The position numbers and the translations under genes were made by a program. The notes beneath the pieces were generated by a model. That model searched no databases and was not told where the DNA came from. It was given only the letters and a program-made list of their open reading frames with translations. A stretch of DNA of 64,000 bases, from NCBI RefSeq assembly GCF_028830055.1, contig NZ_CP101655.1, forward strand, positions 496,001 through 560,000. The letters are read 5' to 3'. The stretch is from Pseudomonas serboccidentalis (GTDB taxonomy: Bacteria; Pseudomonadota; Gammaproteobacteria; Pseudomonadales; Pseudomonadaceae). Positions 27,631-35,015 of this stretch are shown one piece after another. How positions within the stretch are numbered: the stretch's first letter is position 1; each line of letters begins with the position of its first letter.

Positions 27631-27925
27631 TGCCACCAAGCCGCTCGACAAAGCGGCTGGCAACAACAGCTCTTTAGTTCCACAAGAACAGGCAGCGATG
27701 AACCGGCCTCAACGGTTCAGAGGGTTGGCAACTGACCCGGGTGTGCAGCGTAAAGCACCAAGAGCAGTTATCCGGCGGGCAGGGACCGCGGTCGGAAAAA
27801 CAATTTGAATGGACTCGTACCGCGCCAGTAGCGCCGAAAAGTCAGCTTCCTTTTTTGAACACAGGATTTAAAGGAAGGCGAAGGAGCGCATTACTGAAAA
27901 GCCCGGCTATAGCGCCGGGCTTTTT
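27631..27925 (+). ncRNA. Structured leader of the tailocin transcript
   Basis: About 295 bp lie between the promoter and a strong intrinsic terminator, and no convincing gene is present. The region contains several local pairings, the clearest being CTTCCTTT (27846-27853) with AAAGGAAG (27870-27877). Transcription from the promoter at 27602 would give a roughly 300-nt leader that stops 70 bp before the holin gene unless termination is overcome. It could be an antitermination target or a small RNA; function is not known. Confidence 0.5.
27897..27925 (+). terminator. Intrinsic terminator upstream of the holin gene
   Basis: AAAAGCCCGGC-TATAGC-GCCGGGCTTTTT is a strong stem with a T-run placed between the only clear promoter and the first structural gene of the operon. 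Confidence 0.88.
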
Positions 27926-27998
27926 GGAATGCCTACCTGAAGAGACATCGCTTGAACCCAACACACAACACTCATCAACTAAAAACAGGAGGCGTGAC

Positions 27999-28343
27999 AT
28001 GACAAACGAGCAACAAGCGTTGGCAGACATGCCGATCTGGCTGGTCATCCTTCTCGCCGTAGTGGGCGGGGTGTCCGGCGAGATGTGGCGCGCCGACAAG
28101 GAGGGCGCTCGCGGCTGGCCATTGCTGCGGCGTCTGGCCCTGCGCTCCGGCGCCTGCATGATCTGCGGCGTGTCGGCAATCATGCTGCTGTACGCCGCCG
28201 GCATGTCGATCTGGGCCGCTGGCGCCTTCGGCTGCTTGACGGCCATGGCCGGGGCCGACGTAGCCATTGGTCTTTACGAGCGCTGGGCGGCCAAGCGCAT
28301 TGGCGTTTGCGAAGTACCGCCTGGCAATACAAACAAGGAGTAA
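27999..28343 (+). CDS. Phage-type holin
   Basis: 114 aa from the ATG behind AGGAGG at 27988. Three hydrophobic stretches (residues about 11-28, 47-65 and 67-88) and charged termini indicate a small inner-membrane protein. The segments WLVILLAVVGGVSGEMWR and AAGAFGCLTAMAGADVAIGLYERWA resemble the holin placed at the start of R-pyocin clusters (PA0614 type). It would permeabilise the membrane so the endolysin, about 28 kb downstream, reaches the wall. An in-frame extension to 27741 spans the terminator and is rejected. Confidence 0.85.
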   Translation: MTNEQQALADMPIWLVILLAVVGGVSGEMWRADKEGARGWPLLRRLALRSGACMICGVSAIMLLYAAGMSIWAAGAFGCLTAMAGADVAIGLYERWAAKRIGVCEVPPGNTNKE

Positions 28344-28381
28344 AGAGGCGTCACAGCGGTATTTGAGAAGGAGTTCAATTC

Positions 28382-28540
28382 ATGCTGAGCGATTTTCGTT
28401 GCGGTAAATGCAATCGTTTACTTGCAAAAGTAGATGCATTTCATCAAGTGCAAATCAAATGTCCTCGGTGCAGGACATTGAATCACACGAAGACCCGAGG
28501 TCTCGTCAGTCCGCCTGTGAGCGATCCAACGCAGCATTGA
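28382..28540 (+). CDS. Com-like zinc-ribbon protein
   Basis: 52 aa, behind GAAGGAG at 28368. The sequence MLSDFRCGKCNRLLAK, then QIKCPRCRTLN, has two CxxC pairs (Cys7, Cys10, Cys27, Cys30) and matches the pattern of phage Mu Com (RCKNCNKLL...IRCPRCK). Com is an RNA-binding zinc protein that activates translation of mom in Mu. No mom-like modification gene is present here. The next gene is llpA, 36 bp downstream. Confidence 0.85.
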   Translation: MLSDFRCGKCNRLLAKVDAFHQVQIKCPRCRTLNHTKTRGLVSPPVSDPTQH

Positions 28541-28576
28541 CTGCCCACAATAACCAATCGGTCAATAGGTGAATAT

Positions 28577-29422
28577 ATGGCTACGCTACCACGCTACCCG
28601 TTTACTACGAACGGCAGTTCGATTTTGCTGCCTCTGCATGAGATGTCCGCTGGGCAATATCTTGAATCACCGGACAAGCGCTTCAAGTTAATTGTCCAGC
28701 CCGATGGCAATCTGGCCATTTACGAGGGGGGCAATACAGTTTGGGTGGCGATTGCCGGTCAACCGTATACAAGTTCCGGAAAGCAGATAGATAACTCAAA
28801 AATTTATTTCTACCTGATGTATTACGCGTTTCTCAATGATCCAACGCGCGGCCGTATGTGGGGCACTGCCAACAGCACGCCGCTTAACGCTGATATTTGG
28901 GCAGCTTACAATCGGGCCTATCTGTCTCTGCAAAATGACGGCAATCTCGTCGTGATCGACTCGATCCCGGTCTGGGCAAGTAACTCTGCCATCCCGATCA
29001 GCCCCTCTGTGGAATCGACCTATATTCCAGCCGGGACGACTCTCGAAGTTGATCGACGGTATGTGGTCGGTGGTACTACGCTGGTCTTCCAGTCGGACGG
29101 TAATCTGGTTGTTTCGAACGGACCGCTCGGTGTTCTTTGGGCGAGCTGGACACAGAACAAGGGCGCTACTCGTGCCGTGATGCAGGATGACGGAAATTTC
29201 GTGATCTATGGCGCGAACAATACGCCGCTTTGGTTTACCGGCACGGCTGGTCGTCCTGGGGCGATTGCGAAAATTCAGGCAAATGGAAGCTTCTCCATTG
29301 TCAGTGAAAAACCCGTCTGGGCTCGATTTGGTTTTACTCCAACTATTTTGCCGAAACGTGTTTACCACTGGGATAACAGCACTTGGAGTTTGCCTCTGAG
29401 TAAAGTTCTCTGGACCTTCTGA
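28577..29422 (+). CDS. llpA: Lectin-like bacteriocin, LlpA type
   Basis: 281 aa with two tandem monocot-mannose-binding-lectin (B-lectin) domains and no signal peptide. Sugar-binding motifs of the QxDxNxVxY class occur four times: QPDGNLAIY, QNDGNLVVI, QSDGNLVVS and QDDGNFVIY; only the last, in the C-terminal domain, matches fully. The protein ends in a short hydrophobic extension (LSKVLWTF), as in LlpA proteins. LlpA proteins of Pseudomonas bind D-rhamnose-containing LPS and kill related strains through BamA. With no secretion signal, release must rely on lysis, and a holin gene lies just upstream. Base composition looks lower in GC than in the flanking tail genes. Confidence 0.92.
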   Translation: MATLPRYPFTTNGSSILLPLHEMSAGQYLESPDKRFKLIVQPDGNLAIYEGGNTVWVAIAGQPYTSSGKQIDNSKIYFYLMYYAFLNDPTRGRMWGTANSTPLNADIWAAYNRAYLSLQNDGNLVVIDSIPVWASNSAIPISPSVESTYIPAGTTLEVDRRYVVGGTTLVFQSDGNLVVSNGPLGVLWASWTQNKGATRAVMQDDGNFVIYGANNTPLWFTGTAGRPGAIAKIQANGSFSIVSEKPVWARFGFTPTILPKRVYHWDNSTWSLPLSKVLWTF

Positions 29423-29441
29423 CGTACAACTAATGATGTAT

Positions 29442-29466
29442 GCCCCGTGTAGCAACGGGGCTTTTA
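29442..29466 (+). terminator. llpA terminator
   Basis: GCCCCGT-GTAGCA-ACGGGGC followed by TTTTAT, 20 bp after the llpA stop. A second, smaller hairpin CCGCC-ATGT-GGCGG with TTTT follows at 29482-29499. Together they separate llpA from the tail genes. Confidence 0.85.
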
Positions 29467-29637
29467 TATTTGAGTGTTACTCCGCCATGTGGCGGTTTTA
29501 TTCTCGTTGGCAGCCGATAAAAAGCCACGTTGGCCCAGCCATCTCACACCATCATCGCAATCAGCCATCCCCCCACGTTTTTTGCCTGCAACTCCTGCGG
29601 CGGGACTGCGCGTGGACATTTGAAAAGGAGGTCATGC

Positions 29638-30159
29638 ATGCCCGCACCGATCCAGCAGCCGTCGCAACTGTTCACGGCGATGGCGGCAACCTTGCGCAAC
29701 AGCGCCGGCCTGAATCTGCAGGTTGGCAGTCACGACGACTTCACGGCACCTGGCGCTCAGGCCTGGGCGCTGATCGACTTCGACCGCAATGCACCGGGAG
29801 CACGTGCCGCTGACGGGCGTATCGCCCACGTCATGAGCGTATCGCTGCAAGTCATCCCGGCCGTTTCTGCCAGCGCTTTCGCCGCCTGCGATCTGATCGC
29901 CGTGCTGAAAAACCTGATCACCGACAACCGTTGGGGCCTGCCCGGCGATCAATGCGATCTGCCGATGAACATTGATGGTTTGCCGTCAGTGCTGATTCGC
30001 GCCGACCAGCCATACAAGGCGTGGACGCTGACCTTCACCCAAACCCTCTACCTCGGCCCGACCCTGCTCGACGATCCGCTCGGTACGCCGAAATTCGCCC
30101 GCACCTGGGAAGTCAGCGACATCGACGACCCCGACCAATACACCGCGCTGGAGGCCTGA
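29638..30159 (+). CDS. Tailocin module 1 protein of unknown function (PA0615-like position)
   Basis: 173 aa from the ATG behind AAAGGAGGT at 29624. I do not recognise a catalytic motif. It has no signal peptide or membrane segment, and about half the protein is predicted mixed alpha/beta (VMSVSLQVIPAVSASAFAACDLIAVLK). It occupies the same place, between holin and spike, as the uncharacterised PA0615 of the P. aeruginosa R-pyocin cluster, so a baseplate or assembly role is likely. It abuts gpV. Confidence 0.7.
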   Translation: MPAPIQQPSQLFTAMAATLRNSAGLNLQVGSHDDFTAPGAQAWALIDFDRNAPGARAADGRIAHVMSVSLQVIPAVSASAFAACDLIAVLKNLITDNRWGLPGDQCDLPMNIDGLPSVLIRADQPYKAWTLTFTQTLYLGPTLLDDPLGTPKFARTWEVSDIDDPDQYTALEA

Positions 30160-30162
30160 TTG

Positions 30163-30771
30163 ATGTTCGACGCATTACTGCGCATGCAACTGGGGCCGAT
30201 CATCGAGCGGCTGGCGGAAATGGAAGCGGAAATCGACGACCTGCACCGACGTGCCGAGAGTTTCTGTCGCATCGGCGTCTGTCAGGCAGTCGATGCGGCG
30301 AGCAATACCTGCCAGGTCAGCCACGGTGGATTGCTGACGCCGGCCATCAAGTTCTTCAACCCGAGTGCCGGCGCCCAGAGCGAGTCGCGGATTCCCACCG
30401 TGGGCGAGCAGTGTCTGCTGTTCAACTATGGCAGTGGTGAAAGCGGAGCGCAGAGCGTGGCGTTGTTCGGCCTGAACAGCGACCGCTTTCCGCCGGTCGC
30501 GACGGTACCGACGCTGACGCGTCGGGTGCATGTCGACGGCAGCGAAAGCGGCTACGACGACGCCAGCCATACCTTGCACTGGCAGAACGGACCGGCAGCT
30601 TTCAGCGGTTCCCGCGAATCGCTGGAACTGAGCATCGGCCCGGCACGGCTGGCGATGACGCCGCAGGTCATCAGCCTGCAACTGGGCGCAGTCGGCCTGA
30701 CCATCGACGCCTCCGGCGTGCACTTCAGCGGCCCGTTGGTGGATCACCAGGGCCGCGTCATCAGCCCCTGA
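30163..30771 (+). CDS. Baseplate spike protein, GpV family (module 1)
   Basis: 202 aa. The ATG at 30163 is preferred over the adjoining TTG. N-terminal helix with coiled-coil character (RLAEMEAEIDDLHRR), then the OB-like domain typical of gpV (CRIGVCQAVDAASNTCQVSHGG, PTVGEQCLLFNYGSGE), then a beta-rich C-terminus (VGLTIDASGVHFSGPL). As in P2 and R-pyocins, it should form the trimeric membrane-piercing tip of the tail. gpW, gpJ and gpI follow in the P2 order. Confidence 0.9.
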   Translation: MFDALLRMQLGPIIERLAEMEAEIDDLHRRAESFCRIGVCQAVDAASNTCQVSHGGLLTPAIKFFNPSAGAQSESRIPTVGEQCLLFNYGSGESGAQSVALFGLNSDRFPPVATVPTLTRRVHVDGSESGYDDASHTLHWQNGPAAFSGSRESLELSIGPARLAMTPQVISLQLGAVGLTIDASGVHFSGPLVDHQGRVISP

Positions 30772-30785
30772 ATCAAGAGCGTCCC

Positions 30786-31118
30786 ATGATCGGAATCGAT
30801 AGAGACAGCGGGGCCACGGTCGACGACTGGCTGCAGTTTGTGCAGCGCGCGACCCGGGCCCTGACCACGCCGCTGGGCACCCGGCAAAAAAGGCCCCTTT
30901 ATGGCTCGCTGATCCCCACGCTGCTGGGGCAGAACCTTGGTGACGACGTTCTGCTTCTGGCCCAGAGCCACGCAGCTCAGGCGTTCTACAACACGCAGAA
31001 CGGCATCAGCGATTTTCAGCCGAGCGTGATCGTCGCCAGCCGCCAGGGCGCCGGTCTGCTGCTGCGTTTCGCCGGCACCTGGAAAAACCGACAACAGACT
31101 TTCGAGGTAGTGACATGA
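30786..31118 (+). CDS. Baseplate wedge protein GpW (gp25-like, module 1)
   Basis: 110 aa. MIGIDRDSGATVDDWLQFVQRATRALTTPLGTR and the later RPLYGSLIPTLLGQN are the GPW/gp25 family signature, which forms the baseplate wedge around the hub. It overlaps gpJ by four bases. It lies between spike and gpJ, exactly as in phage P2 and R-type pyocins. Confidence 0.93.
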   Translation: MIGIDRDSGATVDDWLQFVQRATRALTTPLGTRQKRPLYGSLIPTLLGQNLGDDVLLLAQSHAAQAFYNTQNGISDFQPSVIVASRQGAGLLLRFAGTWKNRQQTFEVVT

Positions 31119-32110
31119 GCATGTTGATCCCCGGCCAGAACCAGTTGGCCGAACCGGCGCTGATCACCGTCGACGCCTTCGAAGACCTGCTCGCCGAGTT
31201 CAAGACCTTCGTCGTCGAATACGTCGGCGCCCGAGCGCCCGACAGCGCGGCGAAACTCAAGACCAGTCTGGACAACGAAAGCGAACTGCTGACCCTGGCG
31301 CTCGAAGCCTTCTGCGTGCGCCTGCAAACCCATGAACGCAAATACAACGCTCGCATCAAGCAGATGCTGGCGTGGTGGGCGACCGGCAGCAATCTCGATG
31401 CACGACTGGCGGACATGGGCCTGGAGCGGCAGTTGCTCGACCCGGGCGACCCGGCGGCATTTCCGCCGGTACCGCCGATTTATGAAAGTGACGACGACGC
31501 CCGGTTGCGTTATTACCTGGCGCCACACGCCCCGGCAGCCGGTTCGCGGATGCAGTACCGCCGCGAGGTGTTCACCCTCGGTGAACGACCGACGGTGAAG
31601 GTCGAATCCAGCGATGCCGGTGTGGTGAACGTCACTTATACCTTCAACCCGGACGGCCTCGCCGCGCAGGTCAAGGACGGCAATGGTCGGCGCACTGCGC
31701 CTGGCGAAGTGCAGGTCACGGTGTTGTCGCGCGACGGCGATGGCACCCCGTCAGCAGCGTTGCTGGATGGCGTTCGTCAGCACTTCGCCCGACCCGATGT
31801 ACGACCGGAAACCGACCTGGTCACGGTCAAGGCTGCCGACATTCAGCGCTACAAGATTCGCGTGGTGGCGAAGATCAATTCCGGCCCCGACTCGGGCCTG
31901 ACCAAAGTCGCCGCGCAGCAGCAATTGCAGGCTTACGCCGACAGTTGTCATCGCCTCGAAGGCCGGGTCGATCCGAGCTGGATCGACTACACGCTGCACA
32001 GCGCCGGCGCCGTGCAACTGCAGATTCTTGAACCGCTGAAGCCGATCGTGACCAGCGCGTTTCAGGCGCCGTACTGCGAGGCCGTCGAGGTCGAGGTGCT
32101 GACACTATGA
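31115..32110 (+). CDS. Baseplate assembly protein GpJ (module 1)
   Basis: 331 aa, a baseplate-J-family wedge protein. The N-terminus (SMLIPGQNQLAEPALITVDAFEDLLAEFK) and a central domain (TYTFNPDGLAAQVKDGN, TVLSRDGDGTPSAALLDGVRQHF) match the family layout. It overlaps gpW and gpI at both ends (ATGA junctions), implying coupled translation in stoichiometric amounts. A second, Mu-type baseplate J protein is encoded in module 2. Confidence 0.92.
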   Translation: MSMLIPGQNQLAEPALITVDAFEDLLAEFKTFVVEYVGARAPDSAAKLKTSLDNESELLTLALEAFCVRLQTHERKYNARIKQMLAWWATGSNLDARLADMGLERQLLDPGDPAAFPPVPPIYESDDDARLRYYLAPHAPAAGSRMQYRREVFTLGERPTVKVESSDAGVVNVTYTFNPDGLAAQVKDGNGRRTAPGEVQVTVLSRDGDGTPSAALLDGVRQHFARPDVRPETDLVTVKAADIQRYKIRVVAKINSGPDSGLTKVAAQQQLQAYADSCHRLEGRVDPSWIDYTLHSAGAVQLQILEPLKPIVTSAFQAPYCEAVEVEVLTL

Positions 32111-32742
32111 GTGAGCCAACTCAACGTCCGACGCTGCTGCCGGCCAACAGTTCGGCGCTCGAACGCGGTCTGGATCTGGGCTTCGGTGCACTGCTTGATC
32201 GCATCGCGCCGCCGTTTCCCGAGTTGATGAACCCGAGCGAAACACCTGTCGCGTTTCTGCCCTATCTGGCAGCGGATCGTGGCGTCGCCGAGTGGAGCAG
32301 CGCTGCACCGGAAGCGGAAAAGCGCCTGACCGTCGAACTCGCCTGGCCCACCGCGCGCCAGGCCGGCACTCGCAAGGCACTGGAAAACGCGGCCAAGGGC
32401 TTGCAACTGCGCCCCGATGTCCGCGCCTGGTACGAACAGACGCCGCCCGGCGTGCCTTACAGCTTCACCGTGCGAGCGTTCAGCGACCAACCCTACAGCG
32501 AAGAAATCGACGCCCGTCTCGACCGACGCCTGGCCGATGCCAAAAGCGAACGGGATGTGTTGTCGGTGTCGGTGGGTTTGAGCGCGTTCGGCAGTCACTC
32601 CATCGCCGCCGCGACTTTCTGCGGTGAGCTGACGACGATCTATCCGGTGTTCATCGAAGGGCTTGAAACCTCTGGCGAGGCATTCATGGCCGCGGCGCTG
32701 TACACCGTCGAAACATCCACTATTTATCCTCAGGGGGCCTGA
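32107..32742 (+). CDS. Tail protein GpI (module 1)
   Basis: 211 aa. It matches the P2 gpI family by position and by segments LPANSSALERGLDLGFG and FLPYLAADRGVAEW. GpI joins the baseplate wedge to the tail fibre. It overlaps gpJ and directly abuts the fibre gene at 32743. Confidence 0.9.
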   Translation: MSEPTQRPTLLPANSSALERGLDLGFGALLDRIAPPFPELMNPSETPVAFLPYLAADRGVAEWSSAAPEAEKRLTVELAWPTARQAGTRKALENAAKGLQLRPDVRAWYEQTPPGVPYSFTVRAFSDQPYSEEIDARLDRRLADAKSERDVLSVSVGLSAFGSHSIAAATFCGELTTIYPVFIEGLETSGEAFMAAALYTVETSTIYPQGA

Positions 32743-34281
32743 ATGGCTGACTATTACACCCTGCTCACCAACGCAGGGATTGCCTACGAAACGGCGTGCA
32801 AGGCCGCGGGCGTGCCGATCAAGTTGACGCAGATTTCCGTCGGCGATGGCGGCGGCACGGTCTACAACCCGGCTGCGACTGCCACTGCGCTGAAACGCGA
32901 AGTCTGGCGCGGGCCGCTCAATGCGCTGTTCCAGGACGAGAAGAATCCGAGCTGGCTGCTCGCTGAAGTGACCATCCCGCCGGATGTTGGCGGTTGGTAT
33001 GTGCGCGAAGCGGGGTTGTGGACCGACACCGGGATTCTCTACGCCATCGTCAAATATCCGGAGTCGTTCAAACCGGTTCTGGCCACGTCAGGCTCGGGCA
33101 AAGAGTTCTATATTCGCTCGATTTTCGAGACCAGCAACGCGTCGCTCGTGACGTTGTTGATTGATGACACGGTGGTCAAGGCGACTCGTGCGTGGGTGGC
33201 TGGGTATGTGGCGGATGAGCTTGCCAAGCTCGATTCCAAGCAATCGGTACGTGTTGCCACTACGGGTAATATTGCGCTGAAAGCTTCACAAACCGTTGAT
33301 GGTATTGCCGTCATTGCGGGTGACAGGGTGCTGGTGAAGAACCAGACATTATCGAAAGACAATGGACTCTACGTTGTCACAAATGAAGCTTGGGTTCGGA
33401 CAAAAGATGCAGACACGAATCTGAAGGTCACCTCAGGCTTGTGCGTGTCTGTAGAGCAAGGCACAACTCAGGCCGATACGATCTGGCAACTGGTTACCGA
33501 TGGCCCTGTAGTGCTTGGCACTACTACTTTGGTGTTTCAAAACATCACCTTCGGTTTTGCACCGCTCAGTTCACCGGTGTTCTCCGGTAGCCCGACAGCG
33601 CCAACGGCTAACGTTTTTAGCAATGATGATGTTCTGGCAACTACGAAGTTTGTCCAACGAGCGCTGGGTAGTTACGCCGGCCAGACAAACTATGACTCCG
33701 ATACCCAGTTGACCGTTGCCGACGTCGGCAAACTGTCGATCTTTACCACTGCAGGTTCGACGGCGACGCTGCCCGATTGGAACAGCGTGCCTCCGGGGGG
33801 CTTGGTACATCTGACAACCACTGGGGGGCTAACCGTCAAGACCCGGGCAGGGGAAACCTTTGGAGCTGTAAACACAACCAACTTGACTAGCGTTGTGCTC
33901 CAACCAGGCAATTTTGCGGTTTTCCGGCGCTTGTTGCTTGGTCCTGGCTGGAGTCTGGATTCGGGGGATACTGCGCTGAAATATTCTCCGATGTTTTCCA
34001 CCAACGGGGCAACAGTGGGATATATGAAACACCCTGGCGGAGCGATTGAACAATGGGGGATAGGGACGACGAATGCAGAGGGCTATGTTTACATCACCTA
34101 TCCCTTAGCTTTCCCCTCGAGCATGCGCTCAATCAGTTGCCTTCATGGGGGTACCATGGCGTTGATGGGCTGCGTTGTTTACGACTCTATCGAGAAGACC
34201 GGATGTACTCTTCGAGTCCAAAACGGCAGTAATGGGTCTTTAGCCGGTTGGGCCGTTTACTGGCGAGCGATAGGGATTTGA
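32743..34281 (+). CDS. Module 1 tail fibre
   Basis: 512 aa. The N-terminal ~160 residues (MADYYTLLTNAGIAYETACK, VGGWYVREAGLWTDTGILYAI) are the tail-collar fibre anchor of P2-like and R-pyocin fibres. The middle (DGIAVIAGDRVLVKNQT) and the C-terminus (GGAIEQWGIGTTNAEGYVYITYPLAFPSSM) form the shaft and a gp53-like receptor-binding head. Codon use and GC drop clearly after about 33250, suggesting that the receptor-binding part was exchanged. The C-terminal domain resembles that of the third module 2 fibre. Confidence 0.9.
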   Translation: MADYYTLLTNAGIAYETACKAAGVPIKLTQISVGDGGGTVYNPAATATALKREVWRGPLNALFQDEKNPSWLLAEVTIPPDVGGWYVREAGLWTDTGILYAIVKYPESFKPVLATSGSGKEFYIRSIFETSNASLVTLLIDDTVVKATRAWVAGYVADELAKLDSKQSVRVATTGNIALKASQTVDGIAVIAGDRVLVKNQTLSKDNGLYVVTNEAWVRTKDADTNLKVTSGLCVSVEQGTTQADTIWQLVTDGPVVLGTTTLVFQNITFGFAPLSSPVFSGSPTAPTANVFSNDDVLATTKFVQRALGSYAGQTNYDSDTQLTVADVGKLSIFTTAGSTATLPDWNSVPPGGLVHLTTTGGLTVKTRAGETFGAVNTTNLTSVVLQPGNFAVFRRLLLGPGWSLDSGDTALKYSPMFSTNGATVGYMKHPGGAIEQWGIGTTNAEGYVYITYPLAFPSSMRSISCLHGGTMALMGCVVYDSIEKTGCTLRVQNGSNGSLAGWAVYWRAIGI

Positions 34282-34283
34282 AC

Positions 34284-34727
34284 ATGACAGACATTATTTT
34301 ATTCAGCCCAAGCACATGTGGTGCTTACCTTCCAAATGTCCATGAACTCGATATTCCAGACGATGTGGTACCGGTGTCCCTGCTAAATTGGGAGGCGCTG
34401 CTTAACGAGTTAGCGACAACGCCAAAAAAAATCGGAGCGGGACCGGATGGTCACCCCATCCTAGTCGAGCCTCCACCGTTTGACAGAGAGACTTTGCAGT
34501 CCATAGAACTCGAATGGCGCAACGCGCAGTTGGCATCAACCGATACTCTTGTTTCAAGGCATCGAGACGAATTGGAGGGAAGCGGCCTTACCACGCTGAC
34601 CGCTATGCAGTACTCAGATTTGCAAACGTATCGACAGCGGCTACGTCAGTGGCCGCAACGCGAGGAGTTTCCTTCGAATCAATATCGTCCCCCTATGCCT
34701 GATTGGCTTATCGAAAAGACTCAATAA
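34284..34727 (+). CDS. Tail fibre assembly chaperone (module 1)
   Basis: 147 aa. The N-terminal half (AYLPNVHELDIPDDVVPVS) and the C-terminal YRQRLRQWPQREEFP motif are typical of tail-fibre chaperones, which fold and trimerise the preceding fibre. It starts two bases after the fibre stop and shares its AT-rich composition. It is closely similar in layout to the chaperone at 55440-55886. A hairpin follows it at 34783. Confidence 0.88.
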   Translation: MTDIILFSPSTCGAYLPNVHELDIPDDVVPVSLLNWEALLNELATTPKKIGAGPDGHPILVEPPPFDRETLQSIELEWRNAQLASTDTLVSRHRDELEGSGLTTLTAMQYSDLQTYRQRLRQWPQREEFPSNQYRPPMPDWLIEKTQ

Positions 34728-34782
34728 ACACCCCGCACCCCCAAGACGTTTCTTGCCCGCTTAAAACAATTCAACACCTAAC

Positions 34783-34805
34783 AAAGCCCCTCCCCGAGGG
34801 GCTTT
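34783..34805 (+). terminator. Terminator-like hairpin before the module 1 sheath
   Basis: AAAGCCCCT-CCCCG-AGGGGCTTT, a strong stem with only a short T-tract, lies between the fibre chaperone and the next cistron. It may be a partial terminator or an mRNA-stability hairpin. Confidence 0.6.
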
Positions 34806-34827
34806 CCCGTTTATGGAGAAACGAAAA

Positions 34828-35013
34828 ATGGCAACCCGCCAAACCTACACCGTGCTCGTCCCATTCCCCACCGGCGGTGGGCACTGGTCGAGCGTCGGTC
34901 AAGACCTTGATCTGCTCGACGTTGAGGCCAGTGCCTTGCACAGCGCCGGTCGACTGGAACTGAAAACACCCTCCACCCAGGCCAAAAAGGCCGCTGCCAA
35001 GAAGGCTGACTAA
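34828..35013 (+). CDS. Small protein preceding the module 1 sheath
   Basis: 61 aa from the ATG behind GGAG at 34815. I do not recognise its function. The N-terminal part (TYTVLVPFPTGGGHWSSVG) looks like a small beta-sheet domain, and the C-terminus is a lysine/alanine-rich tail (KKAAAKKAD). Module 2 also has a ~60-residue protein with a lysine-rich end just before its sheath (42023-42205), so both may do the same job. The sheath gene starts three bases later. Confidence 0.7.
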   Translation: MATRQTYTVLVPFPTGGGHWSSVGQDLDLLDVEASALHSAGRLELKTPSTQAKKAAAKKAD

Positions 35014-35015
35014 CT

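Noticed and set aside
29433..29813. 126-codon frame after llpA
   Set aside because: It spans both llpA terminators and overlaps, in another frame, the better-supported gene at 29638, which has a strong ribosome site.
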